Shown piece by piece: positions 27,679 to 37,012 of a stretch of 64,000 nucleotides of DNA. Numbering within the stretch: the stretch's first letter is position 1; each line of letters opens with the position of its first letter. Both the position numbers and the translations under genes were made by a program. The notes under the pieces were generated by a model that saw only the letters and a list, made by a program, of their open reading frames with translations, searched no databases and had not been told where the DNA came from. The stretch covers positions 1 to 64,000 of the forward strand of contig NZ_WAIE01000003.1 in assembly GCF_008830225.1 (NCBI RefSeq). The letters run 5' to 3'. Origin of the DNA: Pseudodesulfovibrio senegalensis. GTDB lineage: Bacteria; Desulfobacterota; Desulfovibrionia; Desulfovibrionales; Desulfovibrionaceae.

Positions 27679-29220
27679 ATGAGCGCACATGGCCGGAAGA
27701 TAGCACGCAATGCCGGGGTGGTGGCCGGAGCCACGCTGGTTTCCCGCGTGTTGGGGTTCGTTAGAGACCTGATCGTGGCCTTTGCCTTGGGCGCGGGATT
27801 GCTGGCGGACGCCTTTTTCGTGGCTTTCCGTATTCCCAACCTGCTGCGCCGCCTGTTCGGGGAGGGTTCCCTGACCATGGCCTTCATTCCGGTCTATGCA
27901 CGGGTGCGCGAGGAGCAGGGCGAGGAAGCCGCGCAGGCCATGGCCCGGTCCGCCATGATCTGGCTGGCGGTCATCCTCACGGGCATCACCCTGCTGGCCG
28001 AGCTGGCCGCCGGGCCGCTGACCATGGCCATTGCCCCGGGGTTCACGCGCAACCCCGAGCAGTTCGCCGTGACCGTGGACCTTGTGCGCATCTGTTTTCC
28101 CTACGTGATTTTCATCTGTTCGGTGGCCTTGTGCATGGGCATGCTCAACGCGCAGGGCCACTTTCTTGCCCCGGCCTTGGCACCTTCGGTGCTCAACGTG
28201 GCCCTGATCGGTGCGGCCCTGACCGGCTATTGGGCCGGGTGGAACGTGGCCTATGCCATGGCCTTCGGCGTGCTGGTGGGCGGCGTGTTCCAGTTCGCCC
28301 TGCAACTGCCGTTTTTGCGGCGCACCGGGTTCTCGTGGCGCGGGGCATGGTCGTGGAGCGACCCGGGCGTGCGGCGCATGGGCCTGCTCATGCTGCCCAC
28401 GGTGTTCGGGGCGGCCGTGTACCAGCTCAACATTCTGCTGGGCACGTTGCTGGCCTCCTATCTGCCGGTGGGCAGCGTTTCCTATCTCTACTATGCGGAC
28501 CGTCTTGTGCAGTTTCCGCTGGGCGTGTTCGGCATTGCCGTGAGCACCGCGGCCCTGCCCAGCCTTTCGGCCCTTGCCGCCAAAAGGGACATGGACGGGT
28601 TCGGCGGAGCCTTGCGCTCGGCCATGGGTTTGACCCTGTTCATTGCCCTGCCCGCGGCCGCAGGATTGCTGGCGCTGGCCGTGCCGCTCATCAGCCTGTT
28701 GTTCGAGCGGGGCGCGTTTTCCGCGCAGGCCGTGATAGCCACGGCGCAGGCCCTGGCCGCCTACAGCGTGGGCCTGCCCTTCATCGCCCTTGCCCGCCCG
28801 CTGGTGGCCGGGTTCTATGCGCTGGAGGACACCAGAACCCCGGTGCGCATTGCCGTGGCCTGCCTTGTGGTCAACATCGGCCTTGGCGCGTGGCTCATGA
28901 CCTTCTGGGCGCACGTGGGGCTGGCCGTGGCCGTGAGCGCGTCCTCGCTGGCGAATTTCGCATTGCTGTTCTGGAAGCTGCGGGCGCGGCTCGGCCATTC
29001 CCCGCTGGAATTGGGCGGGGTGGCGCGCAGCCTTGCGCTTTCCTGTCTTATCGGCGCGGGCGCGTGGTTTTCCGCATCATGGAGCGGGTGGTGGCTGGCC
29101 CTGATTCCGGTCTGGGTCATTGTGTATTTTGCCGGAGCCGTGCTCCTGCGCATGACCGAGGCCCGCATGCTGCTGGACATGGTCCGTTCCCGCATTGCGC
29201 GGAAAAAGGGGCGCGCATGA
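27679..29220 (+). CDS. murJ: lipid II flippase MurJ
   Basis: 513 residues with about 14 TM helices. Flips lipid II across the inner membrane for peptidoglycan synthesis. The N-terminus carries the MviN signature (TLVSRVLGFVRDLIVA) and the FRIPNLLRRLFGEGSL loop with conserved Arg/Pro. AGGAAG precedes the ATG at 27679; the longer frame from 27616 is less likely. Its stop overlaps the next start by four bases (ATGA), so it is translationally coupled to the methylase gene. Confidence 0.95.
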   Translation: MSAHGRKIARNAGVVAGATLVSRVLGFVRDLIVAFALGAGLLADAFFVAFRIPNLLRRLFGEGSLTMAFIPVYARVREEQGEEAAQAMARSAMIWLAVILTGITLLAELAAGPLTMAIAPGFTRNPEQFAVTVDLVRICFPYVIFICSVALCMGMLNAQGHFLAPALAPSVLNVALIGAALTGYWAGWNVAYAMAFGVLVGGVFQFALQLPFLRRTGFSWRGAWSWSDPGVRRMGLLMLPTVFGAAVYQLNILLGTLLASYLPVGSVSYLYYADRLVQFPLGVFGIAVSTAALPSLSALAAKRDMDGFGGALRSAMGLTLFIALPAAAGLLALAVPLISLLFERGAFSAQAVIATAQALAAYSVGLPFIALARPLVAGFYALEDTRTPVRIAVACLVVNIGLGAWLMTFWAHVGLAVAVSASSLANFALLFWKLRARLGHSPLELGGVARSLALSCLIGAGAWFSASWSGWWLALIPVWVIVYFAGAVLLRMTEARMLLDMVRSRIARKKGRA

Positions 29221-29990
29221 CGGATGCGGCGCGCCAGCAGTTCCCGCGCGGGTTGATGCAGCCCGAGGGCGGATACCGTTTTTCCATGGACTCGTTGTTG
29301 TTGTCCTGTTTTTGCCATTTGCCGAACCGGGCCGTTGGCGCGGACCTCGGGGCCGGGTGCGGCGTGGTGGGGCTTGGCCTGCTGTTGCGCGGGCAGCGGG
29401 AAAACGCGGATTGGGGGGTGACCGGGGTGGAGCTGGACCCGGACGCGGTCTGCAGCGCGCAGGACAACGCCCGCTTGCTGGGCCTTGAAGACCGTTTTGC
29501 CGTGCGCGAGGCCGATGTGCGCGAATTCGTCCGCCGCGAGCCGGACAGGGCATTGGCGCAGACGTTGGATTTCGTTGTGGCCAACCCGCCGTACCGCGAC
29601 CCCGGCTCGGGCCGGGTCAGCCACGGTGAGCAACGGGGCAACGCCCGTTTCGAGCAGCAGGCGTCTTTTGCGGATTTCTGCGCGTGCGCGGCGCGGCTGC
29701 TGCGCGGCAGGGGGCGTTTTTTCGTGGTGCATCTGGCCGAGCGGCTGCCGGATTTGCTGCAGGATATGCGTTCGGCAGGGCTGGAGCCAAAGCGCATGCG
29801 CCTTGTGCATAGCCGTATTCATGAGCCTGCGCGCATGGTGCTGCTGGAAGGGGTGCGCGATGCGCGGCCCGGCCTTGTGGCGGAGGCTCCGCTGGTGGTG
29901 TATGAAGGGCAGGGACAGGCAACGGCCATGACCCCACAGGCTCTGGATTTCTGTCCGTTCCTGCAATGCAATGCCGGAACGCGGGCCTGA
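29217..29990 (+). CDS. TrmN6/HemK-like N6-adenine methyltransferase
   Basis: 257 residues. Motif I DLGAGCGVVG (about 41-50) and the N6-amino methylase motif ANPPYRDP (about 122-129). The N-terminal GYRFSMDSLLL segment is typical of TrmN6 (YfiC), which methylates A37 of tRNA1(Val). By resemblance this is a tRNA adenine-N6 methylase, but a related RNA or protein substrate is not excluded. The start is fixed by the ATGA overlap with murJ. Confidence 0.85.
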   Translation: MTDAARQQFPRGLMQPEGGYRFSMDSLLLSCFCHLPNRAVGADLGAGCGVVGLGLLLRGQRENADWGVTGVELDPDAVCSAQDNARLLGLEDRFAVREADVREFVRREPDRALAQTLDFVVANPPYRDPGSGRVSHGEQRGNARFEQQASFADFCACAARLLRGRGRFFVVHLAERLPDLLQDMRSAGLEPKRMRLVHSRIHEPARMVLLEGVRDARPGLVAEAPLVVYEGQGQATAMTPQALDFCPFLQCNAGTRA

Positions 29991-30074
29991 TGTTCACCAA
30001 GCGGAGAGTCCCGGCTGGCCGAGGCTTCCGCATAACCCCAACAGCACTGCCGCAAACCAATGCGACCGGGAATC

Positions 30075-31310
30075 ATGATCAGAAAAATCATTCTTGAGAA
30101 TTTCATGGCCCACAAGCACACCGAGCTGGAGCTTGGTCCCGGGCTCACGGCCCTGACAGGACCCAACAACACGGGCAAGTCCGCTGTTGTGGAGGCCCTG
30201 CGCTGCGTGGCCACCAATCCTTCGCCCTACAACTACATCCGCCACGGCGCAAAACAGGCGCGGGTGACCGTGGAGCTTGAGGACGGGGTGCGCGTGGTCT
30301 GGATTCGCAAGAAGGCCAGCCCGGGCTACGAAATTCACCGCCCAGGACAGGACGAGCCCGAAGAATTCTGGAAGATGGGGCGCGGCAACGTGCCGGACGA
30401 GGTGCGCGATCTTTTGCGGCTGGATCCGGTTGAACTGGAGCGTTTCAAGAACGACGCCGTGGACGTGCACATCGGCAACCAGCGCGAGCCGGTCTTTCTG
30501 CTCAACAGGCCGGACAGCCTTGTGGCGGACTTTCTGGCCTCGTCCACCGAGGGCGCGCATCTGCTCTCCATGCAGGACGCGCTCAAGAAGCGCATTACAG
30601 AGGCCAAGCGCGAACAGGCCGGGCGCACCGCGCGGCTGGGGCACATCCGAACGGAGCTGGACACCCTGTCTCCCTTGCCGGATCTGACTCTGCTGGCCGA
30701 AACCTGCCGGGAGATGAAGACGCAACTGCGCACGCTGGATGCGGCCATCCCGGCATTGGGTTCCCTGCTCCATGAACGCGACCGTCTGGAAAAACAACGG
30801 GTCCATGCGCAACGGTCCGCGCAGGCTCTCGCCAATCTGACGCCCCCCCCCGAACTGGAGCCCGTGGCCCCGCTGGCCAACACGCTGAACGAGCAGGCCG
30901 CCCTGCACAGGCGGCTGCAAACCGCCTCGGCCCAGGCCAAGACTCTGGCTCCCCTGAATCCGCCCCCGCAAGTGCACGACACGCGCACCCTGCGCACCCT
31001 TGTGGACAGCTTGCAGACGGTTGCGGACGGGCTGATCCGGTCCGAAAAAAGGCACGCGATCCTGAACGGTTTGCTTGACCCGCCCCAGCCGGACTCACCC
31101 GCACCCCTGCAGGCCCTGCTGCGGGACATGGGCGCGTTGCAGCATCGGCTCGGGCAGGCGCAGGTCGAACTGGAGCGGGCAAAAAACGAAAAACAGGCGT
31201 TCCGCGCGCAGCTTGATGAACGGCTGGCCGGGCTGGGCACATGCCCCACCTGCGGCCAGCCCATGGACGCCGGGCATTTTCTGCAGGAGGTCGGCGAGCA
31301 TGAGTCCTAG
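30075..31310 (+). CDS. Rad50/SbcC-like ATPase, N-terminal half with zinc hook
   Basis: 411 residues. Starts with an SMC/Rad50 N-lobe: IILENFMAHKHTELEL, then Walker A GPNNTGKS (29-36). Beyond ~190 it turns into long heptad-rich coiled coil. The C-terminus bears CPTC (Cys390, Cys393), the Rad50 zinc-hook pattern, only 20 residues before the end. The chain has no Walker B, signature or H-loop, so it cannot be a complete ATPase. The missing half is encoded at 32614-33264. The stop overlaps the metallophosphoesterase start. Start at 30075 is chosen over 30060. Confidence 0.85.
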   Translation: MIRKIILENFMAHKHTELELGPGLTALTGPNNTGKSAVVEALRCVATNPSPYNYIRHGAKQARVTVELEDGVRVVWIRKKASPGYEIHRPGQDEPEEFWKMGRGNVPDEVRDLLRLDPVELERFKNDAVDVHIGNQREPVFLLNRPDSLVADFLASSTEGAHLLSMQDALKKRITEAKREQAGRTARLGHIRTELDTLSPLPDLTLLAETCREMKTQLRTLDAAIPALGSLLHERDRLEKQRVHAQRSAQALANLTPPPELEPVAPLANTLNEQAALHRRLQTASAQAKTLAPLNPPPQVHDTRTLRTLVDSLQTVADGLIRSEKRHAILNGLLDPPQPDSPAPLQALLRDMGALQHRLGQAQVELERAKNEKQAFRAQLDERLAGLGTCPTCGQPMDAGHFLQEVGEHES

Positions 31311-32307
31311 CCAAATCCCGGAAATCGAGGGCGCGGGCCTGCTGTTCATGGCCGATCCCCACTTTGCGGACAATTCGCCGGGCCAGCGGTTGGACGGATA
31401 TTTCGAGCAGATACTGGCCAAGGTGGAGGCCGGGCTGGACATGGCCCGCGAGCAGGAACTGGTGCCCGTGTTTCTGGGCGACATGTTCCACTGGCCCCGC
31501 GACAACTCCAACAGGATGCTTGTGGAACTCATGCGCCTGTTTGTCTCCCACGGCGGCGCGCAAAAGGTCTGGGCGCTGGTGGGCAACCACGACAAGCACC
31601 AGTCCCGCCTGACCGACGACGTAAGCCTTGCGGTGCTGGAAACCGCGGGTGCGTTGCGGCTCATGAAGGAGCAGGGACCGCAGTTCGTGCTGCGTTCACA
31701 AACGGATTCGGGGGTTGCCCGCACCCTTGTGTGCGCCAGCCCGGACGGTTCGCCCATTCCCAAGCTTTTTGAGCGCCCCGGCGACGATCCCCTGTTGGAT
31801 GATCCGCAGACCGTGCTCTGGCTTACGCACCACAACATCCGTTTTCCGGAGTTTCTGGACCGCGCCTACGGCATCAAGGAGTTGCCCGGCATTGACTGGG
31901 TCATCAACGGCCATATCCACAGGCCGCAGCAGACCGTGGTCAAGGGCTGCACCACATGGGCCAACCCCGGCAACATTTCCCGGCTGACCTTTTCGCGCCA
32001 TTCCCTTGAGCGGGTTCCCCGCGCCCATGTCTGGACTCCGGGCTGCGCCGAGCTTGCGCCGCAGGATTTGCCGCACCTGCCCTTTGCCGAGGTGTTCCCA
32101 GATCAGGAACTGCCGCCCGAGCAGGGGGAGGGTGAGGAACAGGACGGTTCGCGCTTCATTCGCGGGCTGGAGCGGCTGGCATGGCGCAGGACCAACGAAG
32201 GCGTGGGGCTGCGCGACTTCCTGAAGGAAAATCTCGACGACACGACACCCGAGGACTCCCTTGTATGGGAGCTGTACGAGGAGGTAATGGATGATGCATC
32301 ACGATAA
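31300..32307 (+). CDS. Mre11/SbcD-like metallophosphoesterase
   Basis: 335 residues, GGAGG upstream of an ATG lying within the end of the previous gene. Contains every calcineurin-type metal motif: ADPHF (Asp19, His21), LGDMFHWP, VGNHDKH and NGHIH. This predicts a two-metal nuclease of the Mre11/SbcD class. A C-terminal helical region (about 280-335) could bind the coiled-coil base of the ATPase. The tight overlap with both flanking genes indicates a single complex. Confidence 0.88.
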   Translation: MSPSQIPEIEGAGLLFMADPHFADNSPGQRLDGYFEQILAKVEAGLDMAREQELVPVFLGDMFHWPRDNSNRMLVELMRLFVSHGGAQKVWALVGNHDKHQSRLTDDVSLAVLETAGALRLMKEQGPQFVLRSQTDSGVARTLVCASPDGSPIPKLFERPGDDPLLDDPQTVLWLTHHNIRFPEFLDRAYGIKELPGIDWVINGHIHRPQQTVVKGCTTWANPGNISRLTFSRHSLERVPRAHVWTPGCAELAPQDLPHLPFAEVFPDQELPPEQGEGEEQDGSRFIRGLERLAWRRTNEGVGLRDFLKENLDDTTPEDSLVWELYEEVMDDASR

Positions 32308-32617
32308 CGCGGGCGGCCCGGACAAGGCCGTGGAGCAGGAGCTGCAATCCTTGCGCGCCCGGTTCGAGCAACTGCGCGACCACAAGGTGCGCGTGGAGCA
32401 GGACATCAGGAACCTGACCGGTCAGCTGGAAGCATTGAAGGAGCGGGCCAAACAGGAATACGGCACGGACGAACCTGAAGAACTGCAAAGCTTGTTGCAG
32501 AAAAAACAGCAGGAAAATGAGCGACTTGTGCAGGAATACCGTCAGCACATCAACGATCTGCAGCAAGGGCTGGCCGAAGTGGAGCAGGCCTTTGGCGAAA
32601 GCTCGAGGCGTTCATGA
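32291..32617 (+). CDS. small coiled-coil subunit of the split Rad50-like operon
   Basis: 108 residues, almost entirely predicted heptad coiled coil (about 12-100), rich in Glu, Gln, Arg and Leu. GAGGAGGT lies right before a double ATG. It overlaps the end of the phosphoesterase gene by 17 bases, and its stop overlaps the next start (ATGA). No catalytic motif or cysteine. It may supply part of the coiled-coil arm that a full-length Rad50 would have after its zinc hook. Confidence 0.8.
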   Translation: MMHHDNAGGPDKAVEQELQSLRARFEQLRDHKVRVEQDIRNLTGQLEALKERAKQEYGTDEPEELQSLLQKKQQENERLVQEYRQHINDLQQGLAEVEQAFGESSRRS

Positions 32618-33264
32618 CCATGCCCGGACAGCCGGAATTGCGTGAGCTGGAAAACAGGCTCGGCCGTTTGAGCGCGTTCGGTGAAAGCCGCACGGACGAG
32701 TTCCTGCGCGAGCGGGAGCTGCTGGAACGTGCGCAGGAATTTCTGGACCTTGCGCCCTCGGTGCGCACGCGGCTGGAGGAATTGAGCACGCTCATGTTCG
32801 GCTCGCTGCTGGACGAGATCGAGGCCAATCTGACCCACGCCATCCGCGAGGTTCTCGGTCAGGACCGGGTGGTCTTCACCACGCGCGAGGTCAAGAACAA
32901 CCGGCTCAACGTGCGTTTTCAGATCCGCAATCAGGGCGACGAGGAGCAGGTGGAGAATATCCTGCACGGGCAGGGCGGTTCGGTCTGCAACATCCTTTCC
33001 GTGGGCCTGCGTCTCATTGCCCTTTCCCAGCTCCACGAGGAGCGGCACCGGCCGTTTCTGGTGCTGGACGAGCAGGACTGCTGGCTGCGGCCCGCGCTGG
33101 TGCCCGTGTTCATGAAGCTTGTTGCGGAGATTGCCGAGCGGCTGGAACTGCAGGTGCTGGTCATCAGCCACCACCCGGTGGACCTGTTTGCCGAGAGCAC
33201 CGAGCGCATTGTGGCCCTGCGCCCGGATCGGGAGGCCGGGGCGCGCCTCGAACGGGTTCGCTGA
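32614..33264 (+). CDS. Rad50/SMC-like ATPase, C-terminal half
   Basis: 216 residues. A short coiled coil (about 5-80) leads into an ATPase C-lobe. A GQGGSVCNILSVGLRL segment (119-134) stands where the ABC signature belongs. Walker B is FLVLDE (148-153) and the H-loop is VISHH (183-187). The signature is the GG-x-V-x-x-x-x-S-x-x-L-R form seen in some phage and plasmid SMC-like ATPases rather than LSGGE. It has no Walker A and should pair with the N-half at 30075 to make the ATP site. Confidence 0.85.
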   Translation: MTMPGQPELRELENRLGRLSAFGESRTDEFLRERELLERAQEFLDLAPSVRTRLEELSTLMFGSLLDEIEANLTHAIREVLGQDRVVFTTREVKNNRLNVRFQIRNQGDEEQVENILHGQGGSVCNILSVGLRLIALSQLHEERHRPFLVLDEQDCWLRPALVPVFMKLVAEIAERLELQVLVISHHPVDLFAESTERIVALRPDREAGARLERVR

Positions 33265-33274
33265 GTCCTTTTTC

Positions 33275-34534
33275 CTACGCTGCCAGCGCGCGCTGGGCCC
33301 AGTTCCGCGCTTCCACGTACAGGGCGTCCACCGTGCGCCTGTCCAGATTCATTTCCCGTATGCGCTTGTCCGTGTCGGCCCAGTAGCCGCGCTCGTAGCT
33401 GTGCGCCAGCTTGAGCAGGGTGTGTTCCGGGCAGGAACCGTCCAGCGTGCAGGTGATGATTTCATCCAGCGGCAGGGTCTTGAGCAGGTCCTTCATGCGC
33501 ATGCCGAGCATGGAATCCAGCAGCGAGAACAGGCCGACCACGAAAAAGGAGTCCGGGTGGACATTCTTTGTCATGCCCGCATGCATGGCCAGCATTTCCA
33601 GAAACTTGGCCCGCTGCACCGAGAGAAAGACCAGCTCGCCCGCATTGGACGAGGAGTTCAGGTCGCTCATGAGCGCGGTGCGCAGCCATTGGGCTATGGG
33701 GCGCTGGCCCATGATGACCACGGCGCGGTCGAGGGTATCCACCTTGCTGTTCAGGCCGAACCCCGCGGAGTTGATATGCCGGAACAGGCGAAATGAGAGC
33801 GAGGGGTCGGCCTTGAGGATGTTGGCGATTTCCCTGAGCTCGAAATCATCCTTGCCCAACTCCCTGAGCAGCTGGAGCTTGCTCATCTGGCTGGACGAGA
33901 GCTTTTTGCCGGGCACGATCTGTGGCTTGCTGAAAAAGAAACCTTGAAACAGGTCGAAGCCCATGTCCCGCAAGAGGTCGTAGGTTTCCCGGTCCTCCAC
34001 CTTTTCCGCCAGCAGCGTGGCCGTGCGCCTGCCAGCGACGGAGTGGACCGCGCGGATCTTGTCCGGGTCGCTGTCCAGACCGAGAATGTCCACCTTGACG
34101 ATGTCCACGAGGTCCAGAAACGGCAAAAGGCAGGTCTCGCCGCAAAAATCGTCCATGGCCAGCGTGTAGCCGGCCTTCTTGAGCTCGCGCAGCGCATCCA
34201 GCACCTCGGGCGTGGGCCGCACGTCTTCCAGTATCTCCACCACGCAGGTGTCCTTGGGCAGGGCAAGGGCCGCCCCGGCCACAAGCAGGTTCTGCGGAAA
34301 ATTGATGAGTATGCGTTGGTGCTTGCCGGTCAAACCTTCCATGGCCAGACTGACCCCGTCTGCAATAACGGCCTGTGTTGCCACGTCCCCGTCCGAAATG
34401 TTGGCGACCATGGCTGTTTCCGATTCACGGTGCAACAGCTCGTAGCCCCATATCTTCTCCGAGCGATCGAAAATGGGCTGCCGGGCCACGAAAATGTTTT
34501 CCTGCACGGAGCAGGTGGAGTTGTCTGCGGTCAT
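33275..34534 (-). CDS. EAL/HDOD domain signalling protein
   Basis: 419 residues. The N-terminal EAL-like domain (about 10-210) opens with ARQPIFDR and has GYELLHR in place of EALLR; LINFP, VEILED, AMDDFC, VKVDI and QGFFFSKP follow. The C-terminal HDOD domain is about 215-400. This is the YuxH architecture. Such EAL domains are often considered degenerate, yet several metal and catalytic positions look kept here. Probably binds or senses cyclic di-GMP. Convergent with the split-ATPase operon, 10 bases apart, without a terminator between. Confidence 0.9.
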   Translation of the reverse strand: MTADNSTCSVQENIFVARQPIFDRSEKIWGYELLHRESETAMVANISDGDVATQAVIADGVSLAMEGLTGKHQRILINFPQNLLVAGAALALPKDTCVVEILEDVRPTPEVLDALRELKKAGYTLAMDDFCGETCLLPFLDLVDIVKVDILGLDSDPDKIRAVHSVAGRRTATLLAEKVEDRETYDLLRDMGFDLFQGFFFSKPQIVPGKKLSSSQMSKLQLLRELGKDDFELREIANILKADPSLSFRLFRHINSAGFGLNSKVDTLDRAVVIMGQRPIAQWLRTALMSDLNSSSNAGELVFLSVQRAKFLEMLAMHAGMTKNVHPDSFFVVGLFSLLDSMLGMRMKDLLKTLPLDEIITCTLDGSCPEHTLLKLAHSYERGYWADTDKRIREMNLDRRTVDALYVEARNWAQRALAA

Positions 34535-34603
34535 AAGATGATAATTATTCCTGATTTGATGGCGGTCAAGGATAATTATCCGTTTTTGCCGGTCGCCAGC
34601 CTG

Positions 34604-35824
34604 TCATCCCTTTTCGCGGAAACGTTCCTGAATGGCGGTGATGGTGGGCAATATGTCCATGAACGATTCCACCACATCGGGGTCGAAATGGGTGCCGGAA
34701 TCTTCTTCAAGCACCATGTAGGCTTTTTCGTTGGGCCATGCCTCCTTGTAGGAGCGCGGGGACGTCAGGGCGTCGAACACGTCCGCCACCGCGCAGATGC
34801 GCGCGCTCAGGGGGATGGCCGTTCCCTGCAGCGGTTCACCGGGCCGCGCGTTTTCATCCCACAGGTCGGGTACGTTGCCGGGGTAGCCGTTGCCGGTCCA
34901 TTTTTCGTGGTGCCGCAGCGCGATATCCATGCACATGCGGTCCAGGTTGGAGGTTTGGTTTCGGAACAGGCGCGCCCCGCTGATGGTGTGCATTTTCACG
35001 GATTTGAATTCCTCGTCCGTGAGGCGGCCCGGTTTTTTGAGAATGGTGTCTGAGATGCTGACCTTGCCCACGTCGTGCAGCATGGCGGCCAGCCGTATGC
35101 GGTCGCGGTAGCTGCGGATCTCGCGCGGGTCCGTGCCCCGTTTCTGGGCCATGCGCTGATAAATCTCCGCGCAGTATGCGCCCACCCGCTGCACGTGCGC
35201 GCCGGTTTCCGTGGGATCACGCATTTCGGCCATCTGCATCATGCGCAGGATGAGCTCGCGGTTGAGCTGGCCGCGCTGGATGGCCACGCCAGCCTGATTG
35301 GCCAGCAGGCCCAGATAGGAGATGTCGGCCGGGTCGAACGGGCCGACCTGCTTCTGCTCGTTGCGCGCGTTGATGAGCTGGATCACGCCCACCAGCCGGT
35401 TTTCCTGTGACCGGATAGGTAGGGTCAGCATGGAGGTGGTTTTGTACCCGGATTTTTCATCAAAGGATTTGTTGAATCCGTAGGGCAGGGTCGGGTCCAG
35501 CGCGTATGCGTCGTCGATGATCAGGGTCTCGCCGGTCAGGGCCGCGTAACCCACGATGGAGCCTTCCCCGATAGGCAGGGTCAGGTCCTGATAGAGCACG
35601 GTGTTGCTGCTGTCCGTTTGAAAGAGCGTGTCGTTCTGCACGTAGCCGAAGCGCAGGCTGTTTCCTTCGGTCAGGAAGATGGATCCGGCGTCCGCACTGG
35701 CGAGCGTGCGGGCGTCGAGCAGAATGCGGTCCAGAATGGAGTCCACGTCGTTGAGCCGGTTGAGTTCGTCCGTGGCCTCGAGAATGAAGCGTACTGTTTC
35801 GTCCTGGCAGAAATGCGTGTTCAT
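34604..35824 (-). CDS. GAF/HD-GYP cyclic di-GMP phosphodiesterase
   Basis: 406 residues. GAF domain about 15-170, then an HD-GYP domain with HDVGK, the distal HH and the full GNGYPG motif (HHEKWTGNGYPG). Hydrolyses cyclic di-GMP when active; the GAF domain would sense a small ligand. Upstream of the EAL/HDOD gene on the same strand, with 69 bases between, so the two may form a unit tuning cyclic di-GMP. Confidence 0.93.
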   Translation of the reverse strand: MNTHFCQDETVRFILEATDELNRLNDVDSILDRILLDARTLASADAGSIFLTEGNSLRFGYVQNDTLFQTDSSNTVLYQDLTLPIGEGSIVGYAALTGETLIIDDAYALDPTLPYGFNKSFDEKSGYKTTSMLTLPIRSQENRLVGVIQLINARNEQKQVGPFDPADISYLGLLANQAGVAIQRGQLNRELILRMMQMAEMRDPTETGAHVQRVGAYCAEIYQRMAQKRGTDPREIRSYRDRIRLAAMLHDVGKVSISDTILKKPGRLTDEEFKSVKMHTISGARLFRNQTSNLDRMCMDIALRHHEKWTGNGYPGNVPDLWDENARPGEPLQGTAIPLSARICAVADVFDALTSPRSYKEAWPNEKAYMVLEEDSGTHFDPDVVESFMDILPTITAIQERFREKG

Positions 35825-35965
35825 GGCGTACCCGTGGGCTGGAATTATCAGTTGACTGATACTTTCACGGTTATCGTTTCACGACAATTATTCTCTATGG
35901 TTTTTCGGAAAGGCATTTCCTTTCCGGCTTGCGGACCGCCCGCTTTGCGTGTACACCGTGTTCAT

Positions 35966-36053
35966 TCCGATTGGGGTGTCCTGCCGACGGCGGCCGGACT
36001 GAGATCAAACCCATCGAACCTGATTCAGTTTGCACTGGCGTAGGGAACTCGGA
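35966..36053 (+). promoter_or_regulatory. TPP riboswitch (THI element)
   Basis: P1 arms TCCGA/TCGGA enclose the conserved core: GGGGTG at the 5' side, ACTGAGAT, then ACCC-TCGAACCTGATT and the 3' GCGTAGGGAA. It sits 124 bases upstream of thi4. A small hairpin GGGC-TTTT-CGCCC lies downstream (about 36068-36083) and may be part of the expression platform. Thiamine pyrophosphate should switch off thi4 and perhaps thiE. Confidence 0.95.
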
Positions 36054-36177
36054 CACTGCCTTGACGTGGGCTTTTCGCCCATTCTTCATCATCGCACATT
36101 CTCCCTGTTACCCGGACGTTCGTGCCTCCGAGGGCGCACGGTTTTCGTGCACCCTCCAAACCACACGGAGGAAACGC

Positions 36178-36966
36178 ATGTCTCTGAACGAGAAAATCAT
36201 CACCGATGCCATCATCACCGAATTCTACCACAAGTTCCGCGACTGCCTTGACGTGGACGTGGCCATCGTGGGGGCCGGCCCCTCGGGCATGACCGCCGCC
36301 TATCATCTGGCCAAGGCCGGACGAAAGGTGGCCATGTTCGAGCGCAAGCTCTCCATGGGCGGCGGCATGTGGGGCGGCGGCATGACCTGGAACACCATCG
36401 TGGTTCAGGAAGGCTCCAAGCACGTGCTGGAGGATCTGGGCGTGCCCATGAAGCGCTACCAGGACGAATACTTCACCTGCGACGCGGTGGCCGCCACCAC
36501 CACGCTGGCCTCGCAGGCCTGCCTTGCCGGAACCCGCGTGTTCAACTGCGTGTCCGTGGAGGACGTGGCCATCCGCGAAGTGGACGGGGAAAAGCGCGTC
36601 ACCGGGCTGGTCATCAATTCCTCGCCCGTGGAAATGGCCGGACTGCACGTGGACCCGCTGGTCATCGGCTGCAAGTACGTGATCGAGGCCACGGGCCACG
36701 ACACCGAAGTGCTCAAGACCCTGTGCCGCAAGAACGACATCAAACTGAACACGCCCAGCGGCTCCATTCAGGGCGAACAGTCCATGTGGGCGGACGTGGC
36801 CGAGACCGACACCGTGGAAAATACCTGCGAGGTCTTCCCGGGCATGTATGTCACGGGCATGGCTGCCAACGCCTCGCACGGCTCCTATCGCATGGGCCCG
36901 ATCTTCGGCGGCATGCTGCTTTCCGGGGTCAAGGCCGCCAAGGAAATCAACGAAAAACTCGGTTAG
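36178..36966 (+). CDS. thi4: Thi4-type thiazole synthase
   Basis: 262 residues, GGAGG before the ATG. Makes the adenylated thiazole of thiamine from NAD, glycine and sulfide. FAD/NAD-type dinucleotide motif GAGPSGMTA (32-40), a Gly-rich [11 protein letters not shown] loop (59-69), GHD (173-175) and the C-terminal [13 protein letters not shown]. Prokaryotic members usually take free sulfide and lack the sacrificial donor Cys of the yeast enzyme. A Cys at 183 is near but does not match the yeast spacing. Under TPP riboswitch control, upstream of thiE. Confidence 0.93.
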   Translation: MSLNEKIITDAIITEFYHKFRDCLDVDVAIVGAGPSGMTAAYHLAKAGRKVAMFERKLSMGGGMWGGGMTWNTIVVQEGSKHVLEDLGVPMKRYQDEYFTCDAVAATTTLASQACLAGTRVFNCVSVEDVAIREVDGEKRVTGLVINSSPVEMAGLHVDPLVIGCKYVIEATGHDTEVLKTLCRKNDIKLNTPSGSIQGEQSMWADVAETDTVENTCEVFPGMYVTGMAANASHGSYRMGPIFGGMLLSGVKAAKEINEKLG

Positions 36967-37012
36967 CGATTCGTGGGTAACGGGCCGTTGCCGCGTGGCG
37001 GCGGTCCTTGGA

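Noticed and set aside
30075..33264. Split ATPase as a frameshifted single gene
   Set aside because: A complete nuclease gene and a coiled-coil gene lie between the halves, and each has its own start signals.
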